From Nocardioides scoriae (GTDB lineage: Bacteria > Actinomycetota > Actinomycetes > Propionibacteriales > Nocardioidaceae), in NCBI RefSeq assembly GCF_900104965.1, contig NZ_LT629757.1, forward strand, positions 1 through 64,000: a DNA stretch of 64,000 nucleotides. Reading direction: 5' to 3'. A model generated the notes under the pieces. The model made no database searches. It was given only the letters and a program-made list of their open reading frames with translations, and was not told the origin of the DNA. How positions within the stretch are numbered: position 1 is the stretch's first letter; each line of letters opens with the position of its first letter. The position numbers and the translations under genes were made by a program. Positions 49,808-60,043 of this stretch are shown piece by piece.

Positions 49808-51661
49808 ATGCAAATGACAGAGTCTCCTCGTGCCGAGGGGATCCGCCGTCTCTACGAGCTGATGCTGCGCGTCAACTCGTCGACGGACCTGTCCGAGGTG
49901 CTGGACGAGATCGCCCGTGGCGTCGTCGAGGTGCTGGGCTTCGGCATCGCCGCCATCGCCCGCCTCGAGGGCGAGACCTTCGTGATGACCACCGTGGCCG
50001 GCTCGGAGGAGGTCCGCGAGCAGATCATCGGCCGGCGCACCCCCGTGGCCTCGATCTTCAACGAGTTCGCCCAGGCCGACGAGTGGGGCGTGCTGCGCTT
50101 CGTGCCCCACGACCGGATGCCCGACGCGCTCGAGGAGTCCGCGTGGGTGCCGGAGTTCGAGCCCGACGCCGGCCCCGACGCGTGGCACCCGCTCGACGCC
50201 CTCTACGCCCCCCTCTACTCCGCGACCGGCCAGCTGCTCGGCAACATGTCGGTCGACCTGCCGCCGGGCAACCGCATCCCCAACCGCGAGGAGCGCGAGC
50301 TGCTCGAGATGTTCGTGGTGCAGGCCGGCCTGGCGATGTACAACGCCCAGCAGCGCGAGCGGTTGAGCAACCAGGTCCGGATGGGCTCGATGCTGCGGGC
50401 GGTGTCCTCGGCCGGCCAGCTGGCCGAGCTCGACCTGTCGCTGCGCGAGGCGGCCCAGGCCGTGGCCAAGGGGCTGCGCACCGAGCACCTGTGGATCCGC
50501 TGCTTCCCCAGCGGCGACCTCGGGCAGATCGAGCAGTCCGCGGCGTACCCGCCCGACGAGCGCGAGCAGAGCCCCGACCTGGTCCAGGTCAAGAGCCTGC
50601 TGGCGGCCCGTGCGGCCAAGCTCGGCCGACCGGTGCTGGTGACCGAGACCAACTCCTTCGAGCTCGACGACAACCTCGACGACGAGCAGCGCGTGCTGGT
50701 GCGCGAGCTGCTGCGCGACAACGCCGAGGACAGCCTGATGTTCGCCCCGATCGGCGTGGGCCGCGAGGTGCTCGGCTACGTGCTGCTCGCGCGCGACACC
50801 CGCGACCCCTGGACCGAGGACGAGCAGGACGCCGTCATGGAGGTCGGGCGCACCCTGGGCCGGGTCGTGCTCAACGCCCGCCTCTACGACCGCGAGCGCC
50901 ACCTGGTGGGCGAGCTCCAGGAGCTCGACCGCTACAAGGGCGAGCTGATCGCGACCATCTCCCACGAGCTCAAGACGCCGCTGACCTCGATCATCGGCCA
51001 CATCGAGCTGCTCGAGGACCTCGACACCGGCATGCCGTCGGTCGACGCCATCTCGCGCAACGCCGACCGGCTCAACCGGCTGGTCCAGAACCTCCTCAAC
51101 TACTCCCAGGTCCAGGACAAGCGCGAGACCGTGCGGCGTCCGGTCGACCTGCGCGTGCTCGCCGAGCAGTCGATCGACCTGATGACGATCGCGGCCGAGC
51201 AGGGGTCGGTGGGCGTCACCGTCGACCTGCCCGCCGAGGACGTCCAGGTCACCTCCGACCCCGACGAGCTGGGCAAGGTCGTCGACAACCTGGTCAGCAA
51301 CGCCGTGAAGTACACCCTGCCCGGCGGCTCGGTCGACGTCTCGGTCGGCCAGGACGGCCACCACGCGTGGGTCCAGGTCGCCGACACCGGCCTCGGCATC
51401 TCCGCGGCCGACCAGGTGCAGCTGTTCTCGGCCTTCCACCGCTCCAGCAACCCCGAGGCGCTCTCGATCCCCGGCACCGGCCTGGGCCTGGCGATCTCGC
51501 GCCGGATCGCCCAGATGCACGGCGGCGAGATCCTCGTCTCCTCCGAGCTGGGTCGCGGCAGCGTCTTCCGGCTGCGGCTCCCGCTGCGCCGGCCCGTCGA
51601 CGACGAGGACGGCCTCGAGCCGGGCCCGCGCGACGACCCCGCCGCCGCGTCCCAGGGCTGA
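49808..51661 (+). CDS. Soluble GAF-GAF sensor histidine kinase
   Basis: A 617-residue kinase without transmembrane segments. GAF domain 1 (about 20-180) and GAF domain 2 (about 195-360) are followed by HisKA (phospho-acceptor H386 in SHELKTPL) and HATPase (N box [28 protein letters not shown]). The C-terminal tail is Asp/Pro-rich. No response regulator gene lies next to it, so it is an orphan whose partner is elsewhere. It lies just before ftsK; a different kinase pair (OsaAB) lies by ftsK in Streptomyces as I recall, so position alone does not show orthology. Confidence 0.92.
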   Translation: MQMTESPRAEGIRRLYELMLRVNSSTDLSEVLDEIARGVVEVLGFGIAAIARLEGETFVMTTVAGSEEVREQIIGRRTPVASIFNEFAQADEWGVLRFVPHDRMPDALEESAWVPEFEPDAGPDAWHPLDALYAPLYSATGQLLGNMSVDLPPGNRIPNREERELLEMFVVQAGLAMYNAQQRERLSNQVRMGSMLRAVSSAGQLAELDLSLREAAQAVAKGLRTEHLWIRCFPSGDLGQIEQSAAYPPDEREQSPDLVQVKSLLAARAAKLGRPVLVTETNSFELDDNLDDEQRVLVRELLRDNAEDSLMFAPIGVGREVLGYVLLARDTRDPWTEDEQDAVMEVGRTLGRVVLNARLYDRERHLVGELQELDRYKGELIATISHELKTPLTSIIGHIELLEDLDTGMPSVDAISRNADRLNRLVQNLLNYSQVQDKRETVRRPVDLRVLAEQSIDLMTIAAEQGSVGVTVDLPAEDVQVTSDPDELGKVVDNLVSNAVKYTLPGGSVDVSVGQDGHHAWVQVADTGLGISAADQVQLFSAFHRSSNPEALSIPGTGLGLAISRRIAQMHGGEILVSSELGRGSVFRLRLPLRRPVDDEDGLEPGPRDDPAAASQG

Positions 51662-51741
51662 GCCCCACCACGACAGCCGACCCCCGGCCCCCCGGCGTGT
51701 GACGCGCGGGGCGGGAGTGGTGCGCGGGTAGATTCCGCAGC

Positions 51742-54372
51742 ATGGCGACCCGTACGTCTTCCCCCCCGGGGTCGCGCAGCTCCAGCACTGCCAAGAAGTC
51801 CGGCAGCAAGCCCGCGAGTGCGCGCACCCGGTCGTCGGGAAGCACCTCCACCTCCGGACGCACCTCCGGCCGTGCCGCGGCCAAGGCGCCCGCGCGCGGC
51901 AGGGGGGCAGCCAAGCGGCCCGCACCCCGGGCCGTGCGCAACGGCACCGGTCCGGTCGCCCGCCTCTTCCTGGCCCTGGCCCGCGTGCTGGTCACCGCCT
52001 GGCTGGGCCTGGCCCACGCCGTAGGCGGTGGGGTGCGCCGCGTCGGCCACACCGCCTCCGACCTCGAGCCCGAGCACCGTCGCGACGGGGCCGGGCTGTT
52101 CCTGCTGGGCCTGGCCGTCGTGGTCGCCGCCGCCGTGTGGTGGCAGCTCCCGGGCTGGCTCGGCGACTTCACGCGCGCGGTCGTCGCGGGCTCGGTCGGG
52201 CTGGTGGCGTGGTTCGTGCCGCTGCTGCTCGTCTTCGTGGCCTGGCGCAACCTGCGCGACCCCGAGCGCAACGGCCCGGCCGGACGCCAGGTCATCGGCT
52301 GGGGCACCCTGCTGTTCGGCGTGCTCGGCATCGTCCACCTGGCCAACGGCTCGCCCGCCCCCGAGCTGGGCGACACCCGCCCCCTCCAGCAGGCCGGCGG
52401 GGCCGTCGGCTTCGTGGTCTCCAAGCTGCTCATGGACCTGCTGCAGACGGCGTACGTCGTGGTGCCGCTGCTGGTGCTGCTCACGCTGTTCGGCCTGCTG
52501 GTCGTGACGGCCACGCCCGTCTACCAGATCCCCGCCCGGTTCCGGGAGCTCGGCGAGCGGATCATGGGCACCCACCCCGACGACCTGGTCGACGAGGACG
52601 ACGACACCGGCCGGGGCCGCCGCGGCCGCGCGCTCGACGACGAGATCGACCCCGACATGGGCGACCCGGCGTACGACTCCCCGGTGCTGGAGGAGCGCGA
52701 GGTCAAGCGCCGCTCGCGCCGCCGCGACGCCGAGCCGGCCGCCCCCACCCGCGACCCCGGCATCGACCTGGCGCTGACCGACGACGAGGAGCCGGCGCGT
52801 CCCGCCGCGCGCGCAGCGGCCGAGCCGGCCGCCAAGGAGGGCCTCGAGCCCCCGCCGCACACCCCGCTGCCGGCCCGCGTGGAGCAGCTCTCGCTCTCGG
52901 GCGACGTCACCTACTCGCTGCCCGACAGCGAGGTCCTCAAGCCCGGTTCGGTCCACAAGGCCCGCTCGGCCGCCTCGGACGCCGTGGTCAACCGGCTCAC
53001 CCAGGTGCTCGAGGAGTTCGACATCGACGCGCAGGTCACGGGCTACACCCGCGGCCCGACGGTCACCCGCTACATCGTCGAGCTCGGCCCGGCCGTCAAG
53101 GTCGAGAAGATCACCGGCATCGCGAAGAACATCTCCTACGCCGTGGCCTCGGCCGACGTGCGGATCCTCTCGCCCATCCCCGGCAAGTCCGCGGTCGGCA
53201 TCGAGATCCCCAACACCGACAAGGAGGTGGTGTCGGTCGGCGACGTGCTGCGCAGCCCCGTCGCGCGCAACGACCACCACCCGATGGTGTGCGGCCTGGG
53301 CAAGGACGTCGAGGGCGGCTTCGTGGTCGCCAACCTGGCCAAGATGCCGCACCTGCTCGTCGCCGGTGCCACCGGCTCGGGCAAGTCGTCCTTCATCAAC
53401 TCGATGATCACCTCGCTGCTGATGCGGGCCACGCCCGACGAGGTGCGGATGATCATGGTCGACCCCAAGCGGGTCGAGCTGAACGCCTACGAGGGCATCC
53501 CGCACCTGATCACCCCGATCATCACCAACCCCAAGAAGGCCGCCGAGGCGCTGCAGTGGGTGGTCCGCGAGATGGACCTGCGCTACGACGACCTGGCCCA
53601 CTTCGGGTTCCGCCACGTCGACGACTTCAACAAGGCGGTGCGGGCCGGCAAGGTGCAGGTGCCGCCCGGCAGCGAGCGCGTGCTCACGCCGTACCCCTAC
53701 CTGTGCGTGATCGTCGACGAGCTCGCCGACCTGATGATGGTCGCGCCGCGCGACGTCGAGGACGCGATCGTCCGCATCACCCAGCTCGCGCGTGCCGCCG
53801 GCATCCACCTGGTGCTGGCCACGCAGCGGCCCTCGGTCGACGTCGTGACCGGTCTGATCAAGGCCAACGTGCCCTCCCGCCTGGCCTTCGCCACCAGCTC
53901 GCTCGCCGACAGCCGGGTCATCCTCGACCAGCCGGGCGCGGAGAAGCTGGTCGGCCAGGGCGACGGCCTGTTCCTGCCGATGGGGGCCTCCAAGCCCGTG
54001 CGCGTGCAGGGCTCGTGGGTCACCGAGGCCGAGATCGCCCTGGTCGTGGCGGCCTGCAAGACCCAGCTCGAGCCCAACTACCGCGAGGACGTCACCGCCC
54101 CGGCGGCCTCCAAGCGCGAGCTCGACGACGACATCGGCGACGACATGGAGCTGGTGGTCCAGGCCATCGAGCTGGTGGTCTCCACCCAGTTCGGCTCGAC
54201 CTCGATGCTCCAGCGCAAGCTGCGCGTCGGCTTCGCCAAGGCCGGGCGCCTCATGGACATCCTCGAGAGCCGCGGGGTGGTGGGCCCCAGCGAGGGGTCC
54301 AAGGCCCGCGACGTGCTCATCAAGCCCGACGACCTCGACGAGGTCGTCGCCACCATCCAGGGGGAGCAGTGA
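51742..54372 (+). CDS. ftsK: DNA translocase FtsK
   Basis: An 876-residue septal DNA pump. A basic Ser/Lys/Pro-rich N-terminus (1-70) is followed by four membrane helices (about 72-95, 115-140, 152-175, 235-258 by hydropathy), an acidic linker (270-380), the motor with Walker A GATGSGKS (542-549) and Walker B-type VIVDELAD (about 655), and the C-terminal gamma winged helix (SKRELDDDIGDDMELVV through GVVGPSEGSKARDVLI) that reads KOPS. ATG is 7 nt after TAGATT (51729-51734). The stop overlaps the RodZ-like gene (GTGA). Confidence 0.95.
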   Translation: MATRTSSPPGSRSSSTAKKSGSKPASARTRSSGSTSTSGRTSGRAAAKAPARGRGAAKRPAPRAVRNGTGPVARLFLALARVLVTAWLGLAHAVGGGVRRVGHTASDLEPEHRRDGAGLFLLGLAVVVAAAVWWQLPGWLGDFTRAVVAGSVGLVAWFVPLLLVFVAWRNLRDPERNGPAGRQVIGWGTLLFGVLGIVHLANGSPAPELGDTRPLQQAGGAVGFVVSKLLMDLLQTAYVVVPLLVLLTLFGLLVVTATPVYQIPARFRELGERIMGTHPDDLVDEDDDTGRGRRGRALDDEIDPDMGDPAYDSPVLEEREVKRRSRRRDAEPAAPTRDPGIDLALTDDEEPARPAARAAAEPAAKEGLEPPPHTPLPARVEQLSLSGDVTYSLPDSEVLKPGSVHKARSAASDAVVNRLTQVLEEFDIDAQVTGYTRGPTVTRYIVELGPAVKVEKITGIAKNISYAVASADVRILSPIPGKSAVGIEIPNTDKEVVSVGDVLRSPVARNDHHPMVCGLGKDVEGGFVVANLAKMPHLLVAGATGSGKSSFINSMITSLLMRATPDEVRMIMVDPKRVELNAYEGIPHLITPIITNPKKAAEALQWVVREMDLRYDDLAHFGFRHVDDFNKAVRAGKVQVPPGSERVLTPYPYLCVIVDELADLMMVAPRDVEDAIVRITQLARAAGIHLVLATQRPSVDVVTGLIKANVPSRLAFATSSLADSRVILDQPGAEKLVGQGDGLFLPMGASKPVRVQGSWVTEAEIALVVAACKTQLEPNYREDVTAPAASKRELDDDIGDDMELVVQAIELVVSTQFGSTSMLQRKLRVGFAKAGRLMDILESRGVVGPSEGSKARDVLIKPDDLDEVVATIQGEQ

Positions 54373-56033
54373 ACGCACCGATCACGGCCGAGCAGACCGG
54401 GGTCTCGGTCCGGCACGACGCCCGCATCGCCGCGGTCGTGGCGCTGCTGTCCGCCGTCCTGACCGTGGCGTGGTTCGCCCGCGCGCTGCGCACCGGTGAG
54501 CCCACCGACTGGATCTGGTGCCTGGTGCCCGCCGTGGTCGGCGTGGTGCAGCTGATGGTGGTCCGCGACGCCCGCACGCCCCTGATGGTGGCCGACGAGC
54601 TCGGGGTCCGCGTCCGGCGCGGCGACACCTGGCACGGCGTCCGCTGGCAGGACGTCGAGCGGGTCGAGGTCCGCTCGTCGGGCCGCTTCCTGCGCGACGG
54701 CCAGCTCGTGGTCCACCCCGTCGGCGCCGACGTCGACCCGCGCGGGGCCGAGGCCCCGCTCGACGGAGCCGCGGACGGCGAGGCGGTCGCCGCCACGCCG
54801 CCCCTGCCCGAGCTCGCGGTGCCGCTGGGCCTCGCGACGCGGCTGGAGTTCGACGGCCTCACCGGCGACCTGGTCGCCGACCTCGACGCCCTCGGCCAGG
54901 GCCAGGTGCCGGTGCTCGTGCTGACCCGCCCGGTCCCGGCGCGCGCGCCGCGGTCGGTCGCCGTCGAGGAGCAGCCGCAGGAGCCGGTCGAGGAGCCGGT
55001 GGAGGAGGCTGCCGCCGAGCTGCCCGTCGAGCTGCCCGTCGACCAGCCAGCCGACCAGCCCGTCGAGGAGCCCGTCGCGGCCGTGCTGGTCGAGCCGGCC
55101 GCGGCCGCCGAGCCCGAGCGGACCGACGAGGTCGCGGCGTACGCCCCGGTCGAGCCGACGCGCAGCTCGCGCCCGGCCGCCCGTGCCGAGGTGCACCGCG
55201 AGTCGGTGCGTCGCCTGCCCGACCCGCCCGCCATCCCCGCCCAGCGTGCCGGCGCGCCGGTCCTCGTGGCCCGGGTCGACGACCTGCCGCCCGCGCCCGC
55301 GCTGGTGGCCCCCGAGGACGCCGTCATCGGCCCGATGATCGCGGCCGCGCGCCACCGCGCCCGGCTCAGCATCGACACCCTCAGCGAGCGCACCCGGATC
55401 CGCCCCCACGTGCTGGAGTGCATCGAGGTCGACGACTTCGCCGCCTGCGGCGGCGACTTCTACGCCCGCGGCCACATCCGCACCCTCGCGCGCGTCTTCG
55501 GGCTCGACGCCGAGCAGCTCGTCGAGGTCTACGACCTGCGCTACGCCCAGGCCGAGATCGAGGCCCGCCAGGTCTTCGAGGCCGAGCTCGCCACCGGCAT
55601 CGGCGGCGGCGTGCGGACCTCGACGTCCGGTCCGCGCTGGAGCCTGCTGGCCGCCTGCGTGCTGGCCCTGGTCGCGATCTGGGGCGTGGCCCGGATCTTC
55701 AACGACACCCCGCAGGAGCTGGTCAGCCCGGCCCCGGGCGTCGTCGACTCCGCCGGCCTCGCGGGCACCGAGCCCAGCAAGGCGCCGGCCAGCACCCTGG
55801 CGGCCCTCCAGGTGAGCGCCGCCGGCGCGTCGCCGCAGGTGGTCGTGCGCGACAAGGCCGGCCGCATCCTGTGGGCCGGCGAGCTGGCCGACGGCCAGAG
55901 CCAGCAGGTCATCGGCACCGCGCCCTTCGACGTGACGGCGAGCAACGGCCAGGCCGTCAAGGTCTCCTACCTCGGCAAGGCGCGCGGCACCGTCGGGGCC
56001 AGCGCGGCCGCCGACAACCGCCAGTTCGGCTGA
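54369..56033 (+). CDS. RodZ-like protein fused to an N-terminal membrane/PH-like module
   Basis: A 554-residue protein, about twice the usual length of actinobacterial RodZ-like proteins. Two membrane helices (about 18-38, 47-66) lead a PH-like domain (about 72-180; [19 protein letters not shown]), then a Pro/Glu-rich disordered region with PVEEP repeats (about 195-310), an HTH_25 domain (317-390), one membrane helix (about 424-444) and a C-terminal DUF4115-like beta domain (about 475-545). RodZ bridges the bacterial cytoskeleton and envelope; here it sits in the ftsK operon through a GTGA overlap. No stop or ribosome site separates the two halves, so I read one fused protein. Confidence 0.82.
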   Translation: MNAPITAEQTGVSVRHDARIAAVVALLSAVLTVAWFARALRTGEPTDWIWCLVPAVVGVVQLMVVRDARTPLMVADELGVRVRRGDTWHGVRWQDVERVEVRSSGRFLRDGQLVVHPVGADVDPRGAEAPLDGAADGEAVAATPPLPELAVPLGLATRLEFDGLTGDLVADLDALGQGQVPVLVLTRPVPARAPRSVAVEEQPQEPVEEPVEEAAAELPVELPVDQPADQPVEEPVAAVLVEPAAAAEPERTDEVAAYAPVEPTRSSRPAARAEVHRESVRRLPDPPAIPAQRAGAPVLVARVDDLPPAPALVAPEDAVIGPMIAAARHRARLSIDTLSERTRIRPHVLECIEVDDFAACGGDFYARGHIRTLARVFGLDAEQLVEVYDLRYAQAEIEARQVFEAELATGIGGGVRTSTSGPRWSLLAACVLALVAIWGVARIFNDTPQELVSPAPGVVDSAGLAGTEPSKAPASTLAALQVSAAGASPQVVVRDKAGRILWAGELADGQSQQVIGTAPFDVTASNGQAVKVSYLGKARGTVGASAAADNRQFG

Positions 56034-56034
56034 T

Positions 56035-56075
56035 CCCCGCCGCTGGCCGGCCGGTGACGGCTGGCAGCGGCGGGG
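56035..56075 (+). terminator. Hairpin after the RodZ-like gene
   Basis: Stem ccccgccgctg (56035-56045)/cagcggcgggg (56065-56075), 11 bp with a 19-nt loop, one base after the stop codon. Confidence 0.55.
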
Positions 56076-56136
56076 GAGCCGGGCCGGGTCGCCAGTTCGT
56101 GCGGGCGGCCCCGAGCAGGCATACTCGACCAGGCTC

Positions 56137-57582
56137 ATGACTACTTCCCACGCCGCTCCGCCAGCCCCCGCCCCCACGACCGTCGCGATGGTCACGCTGG
56201 GATGCGCCCGCAACGAGGTCGACTCCGAGGAGCTGGCCGGCCGGCTCGAGGCCGGCGGCTTCCTGCTCGTCGACGACCCGGAGGGCGCCGACACCGTGGT
56301 GGTCAACACCTGCGGCTTCGTCGAGGCGGCCAAGAAGGACTCGGTCGACACCCTGCTCGCCGCGGCCGACCTCAAGGACGGCGGGTCCACCCAGGCAGTG
56401 GTCGCCGTCGGCTGCCTGGCCGAGCGCTACGGCGCCGACCTGGCCACCTCGCTGCCGGAGGCCGACGCGGTCCTGGGCTTCGACGACTACCCCGACATCG
56501 CGGCCAAGCTGAGGGGCATCCTGGCCGGCGAGCAGCACCACCCGCACACGCCGTCGGACCGACGCAAGCTGCTCCCGATCTCCCCGGTCGACCGCGCGGC
56601 CGCGCCGGCGTACCAGCCCGGGCACGGGGAGCGCCGCCGCCTCGACGCGGGGCCGATGGCCCCGCTCAAGCTGGCCTCGGGCTGCGACCGCCGCTGCACC
56701 TTCTGCGCGATCCCGGCCTTCCGCGGCTCGTTCGTCTCCCGGCGTCCCTCCGACGTGCTGGCCGAGGCCCGCTGGCTGGCGGAGCAGGGGGCCAAGGAGC
56801 TGTTCCTGGTCAGCGAGAACTCCACGTCGTACGGCAAGGACCTCGGCGACCTCCGGCTGCTCGAGACGATCCTGCCCGAGCTCGCAGCCGTCGACGGCGT
56901 CGAGCGGGTGCGTGTCTCCTACCTGCAGCCCGCCGAGACCCGGCCGGGCCTGCTGCAGGCGATCGCCGGGACGCCCGGCGTCGCGGCGTACTACGACCTG
57001 TCGTTCCAGCACGCCTCCAACCCCGTGCTGCGGCGGATGCGCCGGTTCGGCGACAGCGAGTCCTTCCTCGGCCTGCTCGAGCAGGGCCGCGCCCTGGCGC
57101 CGACCGCCGGGGCCCGCTCCAACTTCATCGTCGGCTTCCCGGGCGAGACCGAGCACGACCTCGAGGTCCTGTGCGACTTCCTGTCCCGGGCCCGCCTCGA
57201 CGCGATCGGTGTCTTCGGCTACTCCGACGAGGACGGCACCGAGGCCGAGGGCTTCGCCGACAAGCTCGACCCCGAGGAGATCCGCGAGCGGCTCGAGCAC
57301 GTCACCGCCCTGGCCGAGGAGCTCACCGCCCAGCGGGCCGAGGAGCGGGTGGGCGAGGACGTGCTGGTCCTCGTCGAGTCCGTCGAGGACCACGACGGCG
57401 AGCTGGTCGTCGAGGGCCGCGCCGCCCACCAGGGTCCCGAGGTCGACGGCAGCACGCTGCTGCGCGGCGTGGACCCGGCCGTGGCCGTGGGTGACATGAT
57501 CCCTGCACGCGTCGTCGAGACCGACGGGGTCGACCTCGTGGCCGTGGTCGGTGCCGCACCAGCCCCGGAGGAGCGTCGTTGA
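56137..57582 (+). CDS. rimO: Ribosomal protein S12 methylthiotransferase RimO
   Basis: A 481-residue radical SAM enzyme that methylthiolates the conserved Asp of S12. The N-terminal cluster uses C23, C59 and C93; the radical SAM cluster is C183, C187 and C190 in [13 protein letters not shown] domain ends the protein (about 410-475). The start ATG at 56137 lacks a strong ribosome site; the protein has a Pro/Ala-rich N-terminal extension of about 17 residues. Its stop overlaps the pgsA TTG. Confidence 0.94.
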   Translation: MTTSHAAPPAPAPTTVAMVTLGCARNEVDSEELAGRLEAGGFLLVDDPEGADTVVVNTCGFVEAAKKDSVDTLLAAADLKDGGSTQAVVAVGCLAERYGADLATSLPEADAVLGFDDYPDIAAKLRGILAGEQHHPHTPSDRRKLLPISPVDRAAAPAYQPGHGERRRLDAGPMAPLKLASGCDRRCTFCAIPAFRGSFVSRRPSDVLAEARWLAEQGAKELFLVSENSTSYGKDLGDLRLLETILPELAAVDGVERVRVSYLQPAETRPGLLQAIAGTPGVAAYYDLSFQHASNPVLRRMRRFGDSESFLGLLEQGRALAPTAGARSNFIVGFPGETEHDLEVLCDFLSRARLDAIGVFGYSDEDGTEAEGFADKLDPEEIRERLEHVTALAEELTAQRAEERVGEDVLVLVESVEDHDGELVVEGRAAHQGPEVDGSTLLRGVDPAVAVGDMIPARVVETDGVDLVAVVGAAPAPEERR

Positions 57583-58241
57583 GCCAGCCCGCCGCCCCCG
57601 ACCAGCCCCACCGTCGGACCCCGAGCAACTGGAACGTCCCGAACGCGCTGACCACCCTGCGCATCGTGATGGTGCCGTTCTTCGGCTGGGCGCTGCTCCA
57701 CGACGGCGGCCACGACCTGCTGTGGCGCTGGATCGCGTTCGTGCTGTTCGCGCTGGCGATGCTGACCGACAAGATCGACGGCGACCTGGCCCGCAAGCAC
57801 GACCTGGTCACCGACTTCGGCAAGATCGCCGACCCGATCGCCGACAAGGCGATGACCGGGATGGCCTTCATCGGCCTCGCGATCATCGCCGACTTCATGC
57901 CGGCGTGGCTGTGGTGGACCATCACCGTGCTGGTGCTCGTGCGCGAGTGGGGGGTCACCTTCGCGCGGCTCTCGATCGCCAAGGAGATCGTGATGCCGGC
58001 CAAGCAGAGCGGCAAGGTCAAGACGACCATGCAGGCGCTGGCCCTGGGTGGCTTCGTGGCCCCCTTCGGCCTGCTGGACGGCGGCCTCGCGCTCGTCGGT
58101 GACGCGCTGTGGTGGATCTCCGCCCTGGCCCTGGCCGTCGCGGTGGTGCTGACCATGACCTCGGGCTACGAGTTCGCCCGTGACGTCGTGCGGCACCGGG
58201 CGGGGCGGCCGACCGAGGTGGAGCGCCAGCAGCAGGCGTGA
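57579..58241 (+). CDS. pgsA: CDP-diacylglycerol-glycerol-3-phosphate 3-phosphatidyltransferase
   Basis: A 220-residue membrane enzyme making phosphatidylglycerol phosphate. The CDP-alcohol phosphotransferase motif is complete: D64, D67, G68, A71, R72, G81, D85, D89. About five membrane helices. TTG at 57579 overlaps the rimO stop and has GGAGGAG upstream. As I recall, cinA and recA often follow pgsA in actinobacteria; here the order breaks and a palindrome plus a CGNR gene follow. Confidence 0.92.
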   Translation: MSQPAAPDQPHRRTPSNWNVPNALTTLRIVMVPFFGWALLHDGGHDLLWRWIAFVLFALAMLTDKIDGDLARKHDLVTDFGKIADPIADKAMTGMAFIGLAIIADFMPAWLWWTITVLVLVREWGVTFARLSIAKEIVMPAKQSGKVKTTMQALALGGFVAPFGLLDGGLALVGDALWWISALALAVAVVLTMTSGYEFARDVVRHRAGRPTEVERQQQA

Positions 58242-58246
58242 GGCCC

Positions 58247-58276
58247 GCTGATCACCCGGACGTCCGGGTGATCAGC
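58247..58276. terminator. Perfect 30-bp palindrome between pgsA and the CGNR gene
   Basis: Arms gctgatcacccgg/ccgggtgatcagc with centre acgt, 5 bp after the pgsA stop, between convergent genes. A second 10-bp palindrome tgttgcaaca lies at 58288-58297. Confidence 0.78.
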
Positions 58277-58326
58277 CGCTTGACGGGTGTTGCAACAGAC
58301 GTCAGGTAGCTGGAAAGGACGTCCAG

Positions 58327-58875
58327 TCAGTCCGCGCGCTGGCGGTCTCGGTAGGCCCGGACGTTCTCCCGGTTGCCGCAGCCGTCCTCGCAGAAGCGGC
58401 GCGAGCGGTTGCGCGAGAGGTCGACGACGACGTTGGCGCAGTCGTCGGCGGCGCAGGTCTTGAGCCGGTCGAGCTCGTGGGAGCGGACGACGTCGACGAA
58501 GGCCATCGCGGCCTCGACGGCCATGCGCAGGTGCAGCGGCGCGTCCTGCGGCACGGCGTGGATGTGCCAGCCGAGGCCGTCGTGGTCGACGAGCTGGGGG
58601 AGTGCCTCGGCGTCGGCGAGGATCTGGTTGACCCGCTCGACGAGGGCGTCCTCGTCCAGGTGCCACAGCTCGCGCAGGCCGGGCCGCAGCGCCCGGACGG
58701 CCTCCAGCTCGTCGGCGTCGCCGAGGCGGCTGCCGAACCAGCCCTGCTCGTCGAGGAAGCGCACCAGGTCGTCGTGGGTGCGCAGGGTGTCCTCGCCCGA
58801 CCCGCCCGCCGGGTCGCTGTTGACCAGCGCGGTGGCGGCGGCCAGCGCCAGCTCCGTGTCATGGGCAAAAGTCAT
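58327..58875 (-). CDS. CGNR zinc-finger regulator (ABATE-type)
   Basis: A 182-residue protein with an N-terminal stress-response/ABATE domain and a C-terminal CGNR zinc finger: C141, C146, C162 and C166 in the FCEDGCGNRENV region. This family contains likely DNA-binding regulators. It is divergent from an EamA exporter, a usual pairing for this family. The ATG has GGAG about 8 nt upstream. It converges with pgsA over the 30-bp palindrome. Confidence 0.88.
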   Translation of the reverse strand: MTFAHDTELALAAATALVNSDPAGGSGEDTLRTHDDLVRFLDEQGWFGSRLGDADELEAVRALRPGLRELWHLDEDALVERVNQILADAEALPQLVDHDGLGWHIHAVPQDAPLHLRMAVEAAMAFVDVVRSHELDRLKTCAADDCANVVVDLSRNRSRRFCEDGCGNRENVRAYRDRQRAD

Positions 58876-58876
58876 G

Positions 58877-58923
58877 TTGACTCCTGTCTGCTCATCTCCC
58901 TACAGTAACTGGTGTCCCACTGT
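58877..58923 (+). promoter_or_regulatory. Divergent promoter/operator of the CGNR-EamA pair
   Basis: A sigma-70-like promoter points right: TTGACT (58877-58882), 18 bp, TACAGT (58901-58906). An inverted repeat acagt (58902-58906)/actgt (58919-58923) overlaps the -10 and could be the CGNR operator. The leftward -10 may be TACTGT on the other strand of 58902-58907. Confidence 0.6.
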
Positions 58924-58956
58924 TTGACCCCTGACGAGACGAAGGGCGGTGGCCTC

Positions 58957-60033
58957 GTGCCGACCAGCACCGCGAGCACCCCCGCCGCCGGCGCCACCCG
59001 CGGCGCCGGCCCCGGCACCCCGACCGGTGCCCCGGTGGCAGCGCGCTCGGGGCGCGGCCTCGCCTTCGCGCTCGTCTCGGCCGCCACCTTCGGCACCTCG
59101 GGCCCGTTCGCCAAGTCGCTGCTCGAGACCGGGTGGACGCCGGGCTCGGTGGTGTTCCTGCGGATCGCCGGTGCGGCGCTGCTGCTGCTCGTGCCGACGC
59201 TGCGCGCCCTCGACGGACGCTGGGACCTGCTGCGGCGCGGCTGGGTCCAGGTCGTGGTGTACGGCGTGATGGCCGTCGCCCTGCCGCAGCTGGCGTTCTT
59301 CTACGCCGTGCAGCACCTCTCGGTCGCCGTGGCCCTGCTGCTGGAGTACCTCGGCCTGATCCTCGTCGTCGGCTGGACCAGCCTGGTGCGCCGTCGCCTG
59401 CCGTCGCTGCCGACCCTGCTGGGCGTGGCCCTGGCGCTGGCCGGCCTGGCGCTGGTGCTCGACCTCCCGGCGCTGGCCGGCGGCGGGGCGGTCGAGATCA
59501 GCGGTGTCGGCGTGGCCTGGGGGCTGCTCGCGGCGCTCGGCCTGGCGTCGTACTTCGTGATGTCGGGCGCCTCCAGCGACGACTCGCTGCCGCCGATGGC
59601 GCTGGCCGGGGGAGGCCTGGTGGTCGGCGGCGTCGGCTTCGGGGTGCTCGGGCTGGTCGGGCTGCTGCCGATGACCTTCCGCACGGCCGACGTCACCCTG
59701 GCCGGGGCCTCGCTGCCCTGGTGGGTGCCGGTGGTGGAGCTGGCCGTGCTGGCCGCCGCCACGGCGTACGTCGCGGGCATCGTCGGTGCCCGCCTCCTCG
59801 GGGCCAAGCTGGCCTCCTTCGTGGGCCTGTCCGAGGTGCTCTTCGCGGTGCTGTTCGCCTGGCTGCTGCTGGCCGAGCTGCCGGGCCTGGTGCAGCTGCT
59901 CGGTGGCCTGCTCATCCTGGCCGGCGTCGTGGTGGTGCGCGCCGACGAGACCCGCGGCGAGGCGGCCGGCCCGCCGGCCGAGCCGCTGCCGGTCGAGGAG
60001 CCGCGCGCCGCCGCCGGGGACGCGCGGGACTAG
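58957..60033 (+). CDS. EamA-family transporter (DMT superfamily)
   Basis: A 358-residue membrane protein with 10 predicted helices forming two EamA repeats (about 40-165 and 175-320). The substrate is unknown; this superfamily includes amino-acid and metabolite exporters. GTG at 58957 has GAAGGGCGG upstream; an in-frame GTG at 58912 would start 5 nt after the -10 hexamer and add 15 residues, so both are possible. The Ala/Pro-rich N-terminus and acidic C-terminus are disordered. It is divergent from the CGNR regulator. Confidence 0.85.
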   Translation: MPTSTASTPAAGATRGAGPGTPTGAPVAARSGRGLAFALVSAATFGTSGPFAKSLLETGWTPGSVVFLRIAGAALLLLVPTLRALDGRWDLLRRGWVQVVVYGVMAVALPQLAFFYAVQHLSVAVALLLEYLGLILVVGWTSLVRRRLPSLPTLLGVALALAGLALVLDLPALAGGGAVEISGVGVAWGLLAALGLASYFVMSGASSDDSLPPMALAGGGLVVGGVGFGVLGLVGLLPMTFRTADVTLAGASLPWWVPVVELAVLAAATAYVAGIVGARLLGAKLASFVGLSEVLFAVLFAWLLLAELPGLVQLLGGLLILAGVVVVRADETRGEAAGPPAEPLPVEEPRAAAGDARD

Positions 60034-60036
60034 CCT
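60031..60036 (+). promoter_or_regulatory. -10 hexamer TAGCCT overlapping the EamA stop codon
   Basis: The TAG stop of the EamA gene is the first half of TAGCCT, which lies 7 nt before the ATG at 60044. One trinucleotide serves as stop codon and promoter element. Confidence 0.55.
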
Positions 60037-60043
60037 GGCGGGC

